DNA of 38,789 nt. Origin: JBHIAG01 sp046758465 (GTDB lineage Bacteria > Acidobacteriota > Terriglobia > Acidiferrales > 2-02-FULL-67-57). Positions 1 to 7,871 of the stretch are shown one piece after another. The notes under the pieces are model-generated. The model was not told where the DNA came from. It saw only the letters and a program-made list of their open reading frames with translations, and ran no database searches. Position numbers and translations under genes: made by a program. Position 1 is the first letter of the stretch. The number at the start of each line of letters is the position of its first letter. The stretch spans positions 1-38,789 of the forward strand of contig JBHIAG010000011.1 in assembly GCA_046758465.1 (NCBI GenBank). Reading direction: 5' to 3'.

Positions 1-55
1 CCGGTGTTTCTTGCCGCGAGGCTTCAGGGACAATCTCAAGCTCTCTCTTCGCCAT
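1..55 (-). CDS. 5' end of an unidentified gene running off the left edge
   Basis: An ATG at 55 opens a minus-strand frame that stays open to the window edge and begins MAKRELEIVPEASRQETP. An AAGGGTG sequence lies about 5 nt upstream of the ATG as a plausible ribosome binding site, and a good sigma-70-like promoter lies 40-75 nt upstream. Only 18 residues are visible and I do not recognise the protein. The combination of promoter, RBS and open frame is the reason for calling it. Confidence 0.5.
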   Translation of the reverse strand, partial: MAKRELEIVPEASRQETP

Positions 56-92
56 GTTTTCACCCTTGCATTAGTCTAAGCCTATTAATAAT

Positions 93-129
93 ACGACCTA
101 TAAATAGCATAGATTGCCTTATTTGTCAA
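93..129 (-). promoter_or_regulatory. Sigma-70-type promoter for the left-edge gene
   Basis: Reading the minus strand, a perfect -35 TTGACA (124-129) is followed after 17 nt by TATTTA (101-106) preceded by TGC, an extended -10. The surrounding DNA is sharply AT-rich compared with the rest of the window. Transcription would start near 93, giving a leader of about 40 nt before the ATG at 55. Confidence 0.65.
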
Positions 130-644
130 GGATTCTCTCGATTTGCAGGGGAAGAGTTCACCGGGCAGAGCGGTGCGAGGGGGGTGCGAGGGGCGGCGCG
201 ATCTGCCGGTGTACTACCACCCTGGCGCAGCGTGGCGTAGCGCGCGGAAGCCCGCGTCGTATCGCGCTGAAAAGCGCTGTACCGGCTAGTACCGCGTAGT
301 ACCGTCTTGTACCGTCGCTGTGCCCCTGGCAGCGCGTCTTCTACGGCGAGTTCGACGGCCAGCGTTCGAAGCGCGTGGTGATCAAAGTCATGGGGGAATA
401 ATCAGCGGGCCGCACGGGCAGGCAGGTCGAGCAGGAAGTTCTAGGCAACGGTTTCCCAGAGTCTGAACCTCTGAATCCTACCACTGGCCGCCTGCGGGAA
501 GACACGGACAAACTTGATGTAGCAGCGAATCTCATCGCTCGCGATCTGACCGTGGCAGAAGCGAGCTGGGCCAGCAAATCCCCACGAGAACAGTACGAAA
601 CGGGTGGAACCTCGGTGTGGATATCGCGACAAAAGCGAATGGCC
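130..644. other. Gene-poor region with possible decayed coding sequence
   Basis: No intact gene is convincing here. In one plus frame, 300-401 reads as a protein-like C-terminus ending at a TAA (399-401), with the segment VFYGEFDGQRSKRVVIKVMG. The same frame stays open afterwards from 402 to about 650 without a usable start codon. It contains protein-like text such as LDVAANLIARDLTVAEASW. This may be a decayed gene with an internal stop, but I cannot name the family. A tandem 10-mer array lies at 279-318. Confidence 0.3.
279..318. repeat. Four tandem 10-bp units starting GTACCG
   Basis: Four contiguous decamers, GTACCGGCTA, GTACCGCGTA, GTACCGTCTT and GTACCGTCGC, share the first six bases and vary in the last four. 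A 10-bp period puts the conserved core on one helical face. The array is in a gene-poor stretch between the left-edge gene and the convergently oriented phosphatase gene end at 645. Confidence 0.7.
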
Positions 645-1970
645 CTAGAGGACCCTGATCACCATCATGACTTTATCGTCGGTGTGGCTGCCGCCGGCGG
701 AAAATTTCGCCACATCGTCAAAGATAGCCTCTACGATCTCCTGGGCTGACCTCCGCCAAGTGCGCCGGACGAGCTCCACCAGGCGCTCGGATTCGTACTG
801 CTCATCCTGCGCGTCGGCCGCCTCAACGATGCCATCCGTGCAAGCCAGGATGACGTCACCGGGTTGCAGTCGCACGAAGCCGCGCTGGTACTCCACATTG
901 GGAAACAGCCCGACGACCATTCCGCCTTCCATCAGCGGTACGGCTTCGCCCTCGGCCCGCACCACCAGCGGAGGCACGTGGCCGGCATTGATGTAGTGCA
1001 ACCCTTTGCGGCGCGTGTCCACCAGACCCAAAAACATGGTCATAAACTTTTGCGACTTGGTATCGGCCATAATCATTTGATTAAGGGTGGTGACGATGTC
1101 TTCGAGCGCGTGCAAGTGCAGCACCAGCGAGCGCAACGAAGCCTGCAGGTTGGACATAATCAGGGCGGAGGCCACGCCTTTGCCTTCGACATCGGCCACT
1201 ACGAGCAGCAGTGTGTTCTCGCCTAGGGTCAAGAAGTCGTAGTAGTCGCCACCGACATCCCAGGTCATGTCGTGGCGGACGCCGATATCGAAGCCCTTGA
1301 CCACCGGAGCGCGCTCCGGCAGCAGGCGGCGCTGGATGCCGCGGGCCAGTGCCAATTCTTTCTCCAAGCGCTGCTTTTCGATCGCTTCCCGGTGAAGCCG
1401 AGCGTTTTCAAGCGCCAGGGCCGCAGGGATGGAAAGAGCCTGCAGGAACTCGATATCGCGCTCCGTGAAGGCGGTGTCCTTCTTGTTCAGCAATTGGAGC
1501 ACACCCACGGTTTTCTGCACTTTGTCGCAAATGGGCAAGCAGAGCAGGGTGCGGGTGCAATAGTTGAAACGTTCGTCGAAGGTGCGGTCAAAGCGCGGAT
1601 CCGCGTAGGCGTCGTTCAGGTTGACGACCTCGCCCGTCTGCGCTACCGACCCTGCGATTCCCTGCCCCAGCGGTAGGCGAATCTCTTGCTTTCCCAGGCC
1701 GTGCGCGACCAACGACCAGAGTTCATTCCGCCCCGCATCCATCAGGAAGACGGTTCCGCGATCGGCCGCAGTCTGCTCGGTGGCAATCTTCAGGATGAGG
1801 CTGAGCAGCTCCTCGAGCTCGAGGGTGGAGTTGAGCAATTCGCTGGCTTCCACCAGAAACCGGAGGCGCTCGATCTCGCGCTGCTTCCCTTCCAGCGCCC
1901 GAGCCAGTTCGTTCGCTGACGTACGACCTCCCGCAGCTTTGCTCATTGTGGTGCTACGGTTTTCCTTCAT
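645..1970 (-). CDS. GAF-PP2C (SpoIIE/RsbU-type) serine phosphatase
   Basis: A cytoplasmic PP2C-type protein phosphatase of 441 aa, expected to dephosphorylate a phosphoserine partner, classically an anti-anti-sigma (STAS) protein. A coiled segment (about 20-45) precedes a GAF domain (about 45-192), a helical linker with the typical LARGIQRRLLP sequence (208-218), and a SpoIIE-type phosphatase domain (about 225-440). Metal-binding acidic residues are visible at D242 (VGGDYYDF), D260 (ADVEGKG), D379 (CTDGIVE) and D431/D432. The start codon at 1970 lies inside the end of the upstream phosphatase gene (17-nt overlap), so translational coupling is likely. The in-frame ATG at 1946 would avoid the overlap, and neither has a strong Shine-Dalgarno. 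No STAS or anti-sigma kinase gene is nearby, so the target is unknown. Confidence 0.9.
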   Translation of the reverse strand: MKENRSTTMSKAAGGRTSANELARALEGKQREIERLRFLVEASELLNSTLELEELLSLILKIATEQTAADRGTVFLMDAGRNELWSLVAHGLGKQEIRLPLGQGIAGSVAQTGEVVNLNDAYADPRFDRTFDERFNYCTRTLLCLPICDKVQKTVGVLQLLNKKDTAFTERDIEFLQALSIPAALALENARLHREAIEKQRLEKELALARGIQRRLLPERAPVVKGFDIGVRHDMTWDVGGDYYDFLTLGENTLLLVVADVEGKGVASALIMSNLQASLRSLVLHLHALEDIVTTLNQMIMADTKSQKFMTMFLGLVDTRRKGLHYINAGHVPPLVVRAEGEAVPLMEGGMVVGLFPNVEYQRGFVRLQPGDVILACTDGIVEAADAQDEQYESERLVELVRRTWRRSAQEIVEAIFDDVAKFSAGGSHTDDKVMMVIRVL

Positions 1971-3615
1971 AGCGCAGAATCATCAGCGTCACATCATCGG
2001 CTTGATAGCAGCCAGCCGTGAAGGCGGTGACCGCGTCCAGGATGCAGTGACTGAGCTCCTCGACACTGGCACCCGCGTGCTCAACCACTGTCTTTTCCAG
2101 ACGCGCTAGGCCAAAGTCTTCGCCTGCCGGGTTGGTGGCCTCTGTAATCCCATCGGTATAAAAGACCAGAGTATCTCCGGGAGCCAGTCGGCACTGTGCA
2201 GCCGGATATTCGGCCTCGACAAACATCCCCAGCGGAAATCCTTTTGCAGGAGCGAAAAGCTTCTCGAGAGTCCTGCTACCGTGCAGCACCAAGGGCGGCA
2301 GGTGGCCGGCGTTGACGTAGGTAAAGGTCCCCTCGGAGTCGAGCACACCATAGAACAGCGTCGCATAGCGATTCATTTCCGCGCGCGCGCAGACAAAGCG
2401 GTTGACGTGCCACGCAATCCGCTCCGGCGACTGGCCCAACGAGGCGCGAGCCGAAAAGGCACCTTGGAGCATACACGTCAACAGCGCGGCCGCCACCCCC
2501 TTGCCGGACACATCGGCCACCACGAAGCCATAGCAGTTGTCGGGAATTTCGACCAAGTCGAAGTAGTCGCCGCCCACTTGCTGGCAGGGCAAGGTAAGAC
2601 CGGTAACCTGGAAGTACCCGTATTCTTTGAAACCCTTGGGAAGCAGAGCCTGCTGGATGGAACGGGCGATATCAAGTTCCTGCTCAATGCGTTCCTTGGC
2701 GCGGGCGGCGGTGAAGAGGCGAGCATTGTCGACAACCGCCGAGGCTTCCCCCGCCAGCAGCTGCAACATCTGGCGGTCGACACGGGAGAAAGCGGTGACA
2801 GGTTTGCGACTGTCGAGGTAGAGCACCCCGAGGATACTGGCGGCATCGTGGACCACGGTGGTAGCAGTTGAGTGCAGGGGAGTCATGCGCCGCAGCGGCA
2901 GGCAGATGATGCTGCAGAGCTCAAGGTTGACGATGCTCTCTTGTCCACCAAACCGCGAATCGGCCTGACTGTTGATGAGAATGAGGTCGCAGCGCTCTCG
3001 CACGACCTGGTCGATTACGCTCCGACTTACCGCTTCCTGTTCGCTCAGTGTTCGCTGCAATCGGTCGCGTCCAGTGGAGAATTTCACTTCCCCGGCCTCG
3101 TTTTTCAAAAACAAAAAGCCACGCTCAGCACCCACCACCTTCAAGGAGGCATCGACCAGCATGGTCAGAATCTCCTCCAACGCCAGGCCCGTCTGGAGTA
3201 CGCGCCCTACTTCCAGGAGCAGGTTCAGGTTGGTCAATGCGCGCGCCGGTGTGCGCCCACCAGCCGGGGTCTCGACGCGTTTCAGCAATTCGGGCAACGG
3301 ACTTGCGCCGCTGATGAAAATCAGCGCGAAGCCGGTCTGCTGGCCGAATTCGATCCGATCGTTATTTTGCAGCGTGTGGCGCTCAATGCGCTTGCCGTTG
3401 ACATAGGTACCATGGCGGCTCTCGCCGTCAACGACAACGTAGGCACCATTGTCTTTCTCAATTACCGCATGCTCGCGCGAGATGCGGCTGTCGCGCAACA
3501 AAAGCTCGTTTTTGCCCGGCTGGCGGCCGATGCTAAACGGCACTTTCGTCAGGGCAAGTTCACGTCGGGCGCCCCTGGGCTCAATGAGAATCAACTTGGG
3601 AGGTATACGAGGCAT
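1954..3615 (-). CDS. FHA-GAF-PP2C (SpoIIE-type) serine phosphatase
   Basis: A 553-aa regulatory phosphatase. An N-terminal FHA domain (about 8-100) carries the phosphothreonine-binding signature: R31 in SIGRQPGKNELLL, S46-R47-x-H49 and N73-G74. A GAF domain follows (about 140-300), then the LDIARSIQQALLP linker (314-326) and a SpoIIE/PP2C domain (about 335-548). Its metal ligands are D350 (VGGDYFDL), D368 (ADVSGKG), D488 (YTDGITE) and D540/D541. The ATG at 3615 is preceded by purine-rich GGGAGG and GGGGG tracts. It is the promoter-proximal gene of a two-gene operon with the GAF-PP2C gene. FHA domains usually tether a protein to Ser/Thr-kinase targets, so this enzyme probably acts on a phosphoprotein complex. 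No kinase gene is in the window. Confidence 0.92.
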   Translation of the reverse strand: MPRIPPKLILIEPRGARRELALTKVPFSIGRQPGKNELLLRDSRISREHAVIEKDNGAYVVVDGESRHGTYVNGKRIERHTLQNNDRIEFGQQTGFALIFISGASPLPELLKRVETPAGGRTPARALTNLNLLLEVGRVLQTGLALEEILTMLVDASLKVVGAERGFLFLKNEAGEVKFSTGRDRLQRTLSEQEAVSRSVIDQVVRERCDLILINSQADSRFGGQESIVNLELCSIICLPLRRMTPLHSTATTVVHDAASILGVLYLDSRKPVTAFSRVDRQMLQLLAGEASAVVDNARLFTAARAKERIEQELDIARSIQQALLPKGFKEYGYFQVTGLTLPCQQVGGDYFDLVEIPDNCYGFVVADVSGKGVAAALLTCMLQGAFSARASLGQSPERIAWHVNRFVCARAEMNRYATLFYGVLDSEGTFTYVNAGHLPPLVLHGSRTLEKLFAPAKGFPLGMFVEAEYPAAQCRLAPGDTLVFYTDGITEATNPAGEDFGLARLEKTVVEHAGASVEELSHCILDAVTAFTAGCYQADDVTLMILRYEGKP

Positions 3616-3707
3616 GCCCCCTGTCGCCTCCCTGGCTGCCGTGGGCCAGCCGAAGGTCCCCCTGCTCGAAAGCCTTCGCGAAACGCGCTCGCTTACGTTT
3701 GCTCTAA

Positions 3708-3736
3708 ATATTAAGTGTAAGTGAAGGTTCCCTCAA
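3708..3736 (-). promoter_or_regulatory. Possible sigma-70 promoter of the phosphatase operon
   Basis: On the minus strand, TTGAGG (3731-3736) and TAATAT (3708-3713) are separated by 17 nt inside a locally AT-rich patch about 95 nt upstream of the FHA-phosphatase ATG. Each hexamer matches its consensus at only about four of six positions. Confidence 0.4.
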
Positions 3737-3921
3737 AGTAAACAACCACGGCAGTGGATAGCGACGGGGAGGTCTAACACCCTCAGTGGCACGGTTGGCG
3801 CAGGAATAATGGATCGAAGCCAGCGTGCTCGCACGCTCGAGCTAAATCACGGCCCATCGGCCGCGGGCGGTTACCGACCACATGGCCGAACGTGTCGTTC
3901 AGGGTTTTTGAAGTGACCTGC
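3737..3921. other. Intergenic spacer with a tight inverted repeat
   Basis: The rest of the 3616-3921 spacer separates the kinase operon (ending at 3922) from the phosphatase operon. It contains a perfect inverted repeat AGCGTGC-TC-GCACGCT at 3822-3837, with 7-bp arms and a 2-nt loop and no T-tract. It could be a protein site or part of a terminator, but the loop is too short for a standard hairpin. I see no gene here. Confidence 0.35.
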
Positions 3922-4671
3922 CTACCGCAAGGATTTGGACCGGGGGGCCGGGTCTGCTGGGGACTCGAGCACCAGCCCGGCGGACGAAGGGCGTACCGGC
4001 CCTTGGCCTCCTTGCCCGCTCACCGTTTGCTCAAGGTTACGTACTAGGTCGCGCAAGCGCACGGACAGCGTGACAATGGTTTCGACGCGCCGACGGACTT
4101 CAGCCGCGAGCTGGGGCTCGGACGCCAAGATTAACTCTGCGTTGCCCAGAATGCCAGTGAGGGGGTTGTTGATCTCATGGCGCAGAATCATTCCCAGCTC
4201 CTTGAAGTCCAGGGTGGCGGCAGCCCGGCCGCCCTGCCGTGCCGCAGCCGCTGATCCCGGGGTGGGATTCCGGATCAGTTGCCGGAGTGTCGCGGCCAAC
4301 AGCAGGTCATAGTTCCCTACCTTGACCACACACTCGGCGAGGCCTTGCGTCAACAGCGTGGCGGCACGTTCTTCCATGCCTGGGGAAAGCAACGCCACGA
4401 CCGGCACCCGCCGGGCGGGCTCGGCCGGGTTCAACAGGGTCGCGGCGTCTCCCGCTGATAGTACTGTCAGGTCGCAGACGAGGGCGTCGGCTTGCCATTC
4501 GGCCAGGTGTGGCAGCACCTCGGCGATGCCTGGTGCGGTCAGGAGATGGAAGTCAGGGGCGCGTGTCGCCCACCGCTCGCGCAATCGTTCCACCTCTTCC
4601 GCCTGTGACAACACAAGCACCACATGTATCCTGCTCTTATCCGCTTTGTTTGCTGGCTTCACGCCTATCAC
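3922..4671 (-). CDS. Receiver-like/HisKA protein lacking a kinase ATPase domain
   Basis: A 249-aa protein with an N-terminal receiver-like fold (about 15-133; D67 in VCDLTV, K117 in VVKVGN) but without the acidic pair that normally binds Mg. It then has a histidine-kinase dimerisation/phosphoacceptor helix (about 155-215) with H165 in ILRHEINNPLTGILG. No N, G1 or G2 ATP-binding boxes follow; the C-terminus is a low-complexity Pro/Ser/Gly tail. The GTG at 4671 overlaps the upstream kinase gene by 35 nt. An in-frame GTG near 4620, after AGCAGGA, is an alternative start. It may be a phosphotransfer or dimerisation adaptor for the upstream kinase; that role is inference. Confidence 0.75.
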   Translation of the reverse strand: MIGVKPANKADKSRIHVVLVLSQAEEVERLRERWATRAPDFHLLTAPGIAEVLPHLAEWQADALVCDLTVLSAGDAATLLNPAEPARRVPVVALLSPGMEERAATLLTQGLAECVVKVGNYDLLLAATLRQLIRNPTPGSAAAARQGGRAAATLDFKELGMILRHEINNPLTGILGNAELILASEPQLAAEVRRRVETIVTLSVRLRDLVRNLEQTVSGQGGQGPVRPSSAGLVLESPADPAPRSKSLR

Positions 4672-7654
4672 TCATGCTACGGCTTGGCGGCTCACCGAAG
4701 CCGTGAGAGATTTCGAGTGGACGCTCGACGAGCAGAGTGCGCACGGCTGTCTTGAGTTCGTCGACCAAGAATGGTTTGGCCAGGTACGGGAGGCCCACGC
4801 GTTCGAGGAACTCGTTGGTGCTGCGCGCGAGTGTGTCGCCGGTAGTGAACAGGATGCGGCGAGCCAGGGGGTGGTTGCGCTCGACCAGCAAGCGGTGAAA
4901 CGCTTCGCCGTCAACCTCGGGCATTTTGATATCACAGATCACTAGGTCGAACTCCCGCTCCAAGGCTTTTTCTAAGGCCTGCTGGCTGTTGGTGCACAGC
5001 TCCACACCGTATCCCTGCTGGTGGAGGACGTCCGCAATCAAGTGCGCCACGGAATCCTCATCGTCCACCACTAAGATCTTCAGTGACCGTTCGGGCACGG
5101 CAGCAGCAGAATCGGGTTTCGGCTCCACGGCCGCTACCGGCTCCGCCATATGCTCCGCAGGCAATTCGACGGCAAAAGTCGCTCCGCCGGCGGGTCGCCT
5201 CTCCGCATAGATCTCCCCACCGTGCTCCTGGACGATGGACCGGGAGACGGTGAGGCCAAGCCCGGTACCCTCGTTGGCACCTTTGGTGGTGAAAAAAGGC
5301 TCGAAGACGTACGCCAACTCTTCCGCGGGAAGGCCGGGCCCATCGTCGCTGATTTCGACCCGAACCCGGTCAGGGTGGGAAAGGTAGAGGGTTCGCAGCA
5401 CAATGCAGCCGTGGTCGCGCACGCTGCGAATCGCCTGTTCCGCGTTCAGCAAGATATTAAGAAAGACTTGCGGCAACTGGTGGGGATCGGCCCAGACGGT
5501 CGGCAGGTTGGCGGCATACTGGCGCTCGACCGTAATGTTTTCGACTGCCAACTCGTAGGCGCGAAACTCCAGGGCCCGCTCCAAGATATCCTGAACCGAC
5601 ACATCCTGCCGCGCGGGCTTGGTGGGCCGGGCAAACAGCAATAGGTTTTTGACAATCCGACCCGCCCGCTCGGCTTCCCGCGTCAAGCGGGTGAGTTCCA
5701 GCCGTGCGGCTTCCGGCAGTTTGTGTCGCTGCAAAAGCTGCGCGTAGCCGCCCACGGCGGTGAGCGGATTGTTCAACTCATGGGCAACACCCGAGAGCAA
5801 CTGACCCAGCGCCGCCAGTCGTTCTCGCTGGATGACCTTGTGCTCGAGCTGGCGTTGGGCGGTGACATCGCGATAGATCTCGAGCCGGCCGATCAGCCGC
5901 TGGGTCGAGTCGTGGAGCGGGCGCACGAAGCGCTCCAGGATGCGATGGTGTGGCTGCACGAGTTCGAGCTCTTCCCAAGAGACTTCTTCCATGCGGGTGT
6001 TCAAATAGTGCCAGCGCGTGGCGACTCGCTCCGGATCGTGGAAGCTCCCTTTCACCTGTTCGACAACGCTGCTATGCGCCGTGCCGGCGCCGATCACACG
6101 CCGGTCGACTCCCAACAGGTGTGCCAGGCGGGAGTTGGCGAGCTGGATGGTGCCGTCGCTACCAATCAGCCAGACGCCCTCGTGTACCGAATCCAGAATT
6201 CCTTGCAAGCGCGCTTCGAGTCCTTGGCGTTCTTGCTCAAGCCGTTGTGTGATGCTCAGGTCACTGAGAAAACCCAAAAACCCCGCCGCGTCGGGCTGTT
6301 CGGTTCGCCGCAAGAGCATCTGGCAGAATTTTGGGCCGGCTCGTGTAGGCCACTGCAGCTCACAGCGCCAGGAAGGCTCACGCGTCCTGCGCCAACTGGC
6401 AAAGGCCTCACGGGTGCCGTCACCCAGGAAGCGGGTCACGGATTGCTGGAGCAGGTCGCGCGCCGCCCGACCGGTCCATTCCAACAGGGCGCGGTTGACG
6501 AGCACGAAGTGCCCGCGGGCGTCGAGGCGGAAGGCAGGCATGGGCAGGCTCTCGAACAACCACTGGTAGCAAGCCTGCGCCTGGGTGGCGGCTCCCGCCA
6601 ACTCCCCGGCCGCCAGCGTCAACCCCAGGAAGGTGCCCCAGACCTCCAGCACCGGCCCCAGCGACCGCGTGGCTGTCGGCGGTACGGCTGCCACGAGCAC
6701 GCGCGGCCTCTGAGCAGTCCCCGGAAGGGGCAGGATCCAAATCTCACCCGGCTGTGCCGCCCAGGCGCCGCACACTTCGACGAGAGCGGCAGGCAACGAC
6801 TCGTTCGCTTCCCGAAACGAGAGGATGACCGTCGCGGCGCTGGCCGCGGCTTTCTCCCAGGGCCAGGCCTCCGGTTCGCCCGCCGGCAGTTGTTGTGGAA
6901 AGAGGTCTCGGGGGCCAGCGGCTACGAGGCACTGCCATGTGGCAGCCTGGCATTGATAGATCGCCAGACCGTCCACAGAGATCGCCTCGTGGGTAGCGTG
7001 CACGAGCGTTTCCAAGGTTCTCCGGTCGCCGGGCGCACGGATGAGTCCTTGGGCGATGCGCAACAGGCCGGCCCACTGTTCTTGCTGCTGCTCCTCGCGG
7101 CGGCGGCTTTCGTGCCGCTGCCACACCGTGGTGAGCAGGACCGCTGGGACTTGACTCTCCTGCATTTTTTTTTCCGTAGGCGCACTGCGGCGCTGATCAA
7201 AAATCACCAATGCGCAGCCCCGCACTTCTCCCAGCCAAGCCAAGGGAAGGAAAACGAAGGCATGGGCTCCTAGCAACGGCGTGGGTGCATCCGGCCAACT
7301 TTCAGCCGTGAGCTCGGCCCATTGTGGGCGATCAGTCCGGAGTAATTCCGCCAGGCGTGGGCAGCGTGCGAGCTCAAGTTCTGTGCCCGGCCACTCACCG
7401 GCTGTGCCCGCGCACCAGCGCAAAATTGAGCCCCTGTCCCCGAGAGCCCAAAGGGAAACTCGGTCCGCCCCGAACAGTTCCTGAAGGGCCCGGGCACCGG
7501 CCGCCATCACCTCAGATAAGCCTACCGTTCCCGCAATGGTTTGGGCGAACTCGCTCAGCCTTTCACTGAGACGGCCTCGGTTGGTACTGCTCAACCAAGC
7601 TGTCATCACTTCCGCGGTCGCGCACAGACTTTGGGCCTCTGGCTCAAAAGCCAC
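4637..7654 (-). CDS. Hybrid sensor histidine kinase (GAF/PAS-HisKA-HATPase-REC)
   Basis: A 1005-aa cytoplasmic hybrid kinase. Reading in order: GAF-like segments (about 30-180 and 195-350), PAS (about 360-470), a second PAS (about 480-605), and HisKA with H625 in SGVAHELNNPLTAVGG. The HATPase_c domain spans about 720-832, with N737 in the N box, DDGPGLP at 770-776 and the GTGLGL G2 box. A C-terminal receiver (about 857-975) has the acidic pair at 864-865, phosphoacceptor D908 (VICDIKMP) and K960. No transmembrane segments are evident, so the signal should be intracellular. The GTG start at 7654 directly follows GGAGGGAG, a strong ribosome binding site. It sits downstream of the NtrC-type regulator on the same strand, separated by 217 nt that hold a sigma-54-like promoter and an operator-like palindrome. 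Confidence 0.93.
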   Translation of the reverse strand: MAFEPEAQSLCATAEVMTAWLSSTNRGRLSERLSEFAQTIAGTVGLSEVMAAGARALQELFGADRVSLWALGDRGSILRWCAGTAGEWPGTELELARCPRLAELLRTDRPQWAELTAESWPDAPTPLLGAHAFVFLPLAWLGEVRGCALVIFDQRRSAPTEKKMQESQVPAVLLTTVWQRHESRRREEQQQEQWAGLLRIAQGLIRAPGDRRTLETLVHATHEAISVDGLAIYQCQAATWQCLVAAGPRDLFPQQLPAGEPEAWPWEKAAASAATVILSFREANESLPAALVEVCGAWAAQPGEIWILPLPGTAQRPRVLVAAVPPTATRSLGPVLEVWGTFLGLTLAAGELAGAATQAQACYQWLFESLPMPAFRLDARGHFVLVNRALLEWTGRAARDLLQQSVTRFLGDGTREAFASWRRTREPSWRCELQWPTRAGPKFCQMLLRRTEQPDAAGFLGFLSDLSITQRLEQERQGLEARLQGILDSVHEGVWLIGSDGTIQLANSRLAHLLGVDRRVIGAGTAHSSVVEQVKGSFHDPERVATRWHYLNTRMEEVSWEELELVQPHHRILERFVRPLHDSTQRLIGRLEIYRDVTAQRQLEHKVIQRERLAALGQLLSGVAHELNNPLTAVGGYAQLLQRHKLPEAARLELTRLTREAERAGRIVKNLLLFARPTKPARQDVSVQDILERALEFRAYELAVENITVERQYAANLPTVWADPHQLPQVFLNILLNAEQAIRSVRDHGCIVLRTLYLSHPDRVRVEISDDGPGLPAEELAYVFEPFFTTKGANEGTGLGLTVSRSIVQEHGGEIYAERRPAGGATFAVELPAEHMAEPVAAVEPKPDSAAAVPERSLKILVVDDEDSVAHLIADVLHQQGYGVELCTNSQQALEKALEREFDLVICDIKMPEVDGEAFHRLLVERNHPLARRILFTTGDTLARSTNEFLERVGLPYLAKPFLVDELKTAVRTLLVERPLEISHGFGEPPSRSMSDRREASKQSG

Positions 7655-7756
7655 CTCCCTCCGGCCAGCAGTAGTCTGTGGGCCACGCGGCGCGGCCCCT
7701 CTCGCAAGGGAGCTGTAAAGGCCAACCTGTACACGTTCTACCTTCTACAGCTTGAC

Positions 7757-7772
7757 AGCAGTCAGAGGGCCA
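7757..7772 (-). promoter_or_regulatory. Sigma-54 (-24/-12) promoter for the kinase gene
   Basis: The minus strand reads TGGCCCTCTGACTGCT, close to the consensus TGGCAC-N5-TTGCT with correct GG-N10-GC spacing. Start would be near 7746, leaving a leader of about 90 nt to the GTG at 7654. The CCA-N3-TGG palindrome at 7825-7843 is centred about 88 bp upstream of that start, a usual enhancer distance for sigma-54 activators. Found by eye, not by matrix scan. Confidence 0.6.
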
Positions 7773-7824
7773 TTCGGGAGCCGTATAAAACAGAAGGGGA
7801 TAGGGCGAGGCAGGGCGAGGGCTA

Positions 7825-7843
7825 GAGTGCCAAAATGGAACTC
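7825..7843. promoter_or_regulatory. Palindromic activator site, CCA-AAA-TGG core
   Basis: GAGTGCCAAAATGGAACTC is an inverted repeat with 8-bp arms (one mismatch) around AAA. The same CCA-N3-TGG core recurs at 9312-9320, 9407-9415 and 9425-9433 upstream of the adjacent NtrC-type regulator. It probably binds that regulator. Confidence 0.55.
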
Positions 7844-7871
7844 CGGCCCCCTTCCCGCCGGAGCCGGCAGG

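Noticed and set aside
5723..7273. 516-aa open frame on the plus strand
   Set aside because: It is antisense to the hybrid kinase, whose motifs are complete; the plus-strand frame is low-complexity and arises from high GC.
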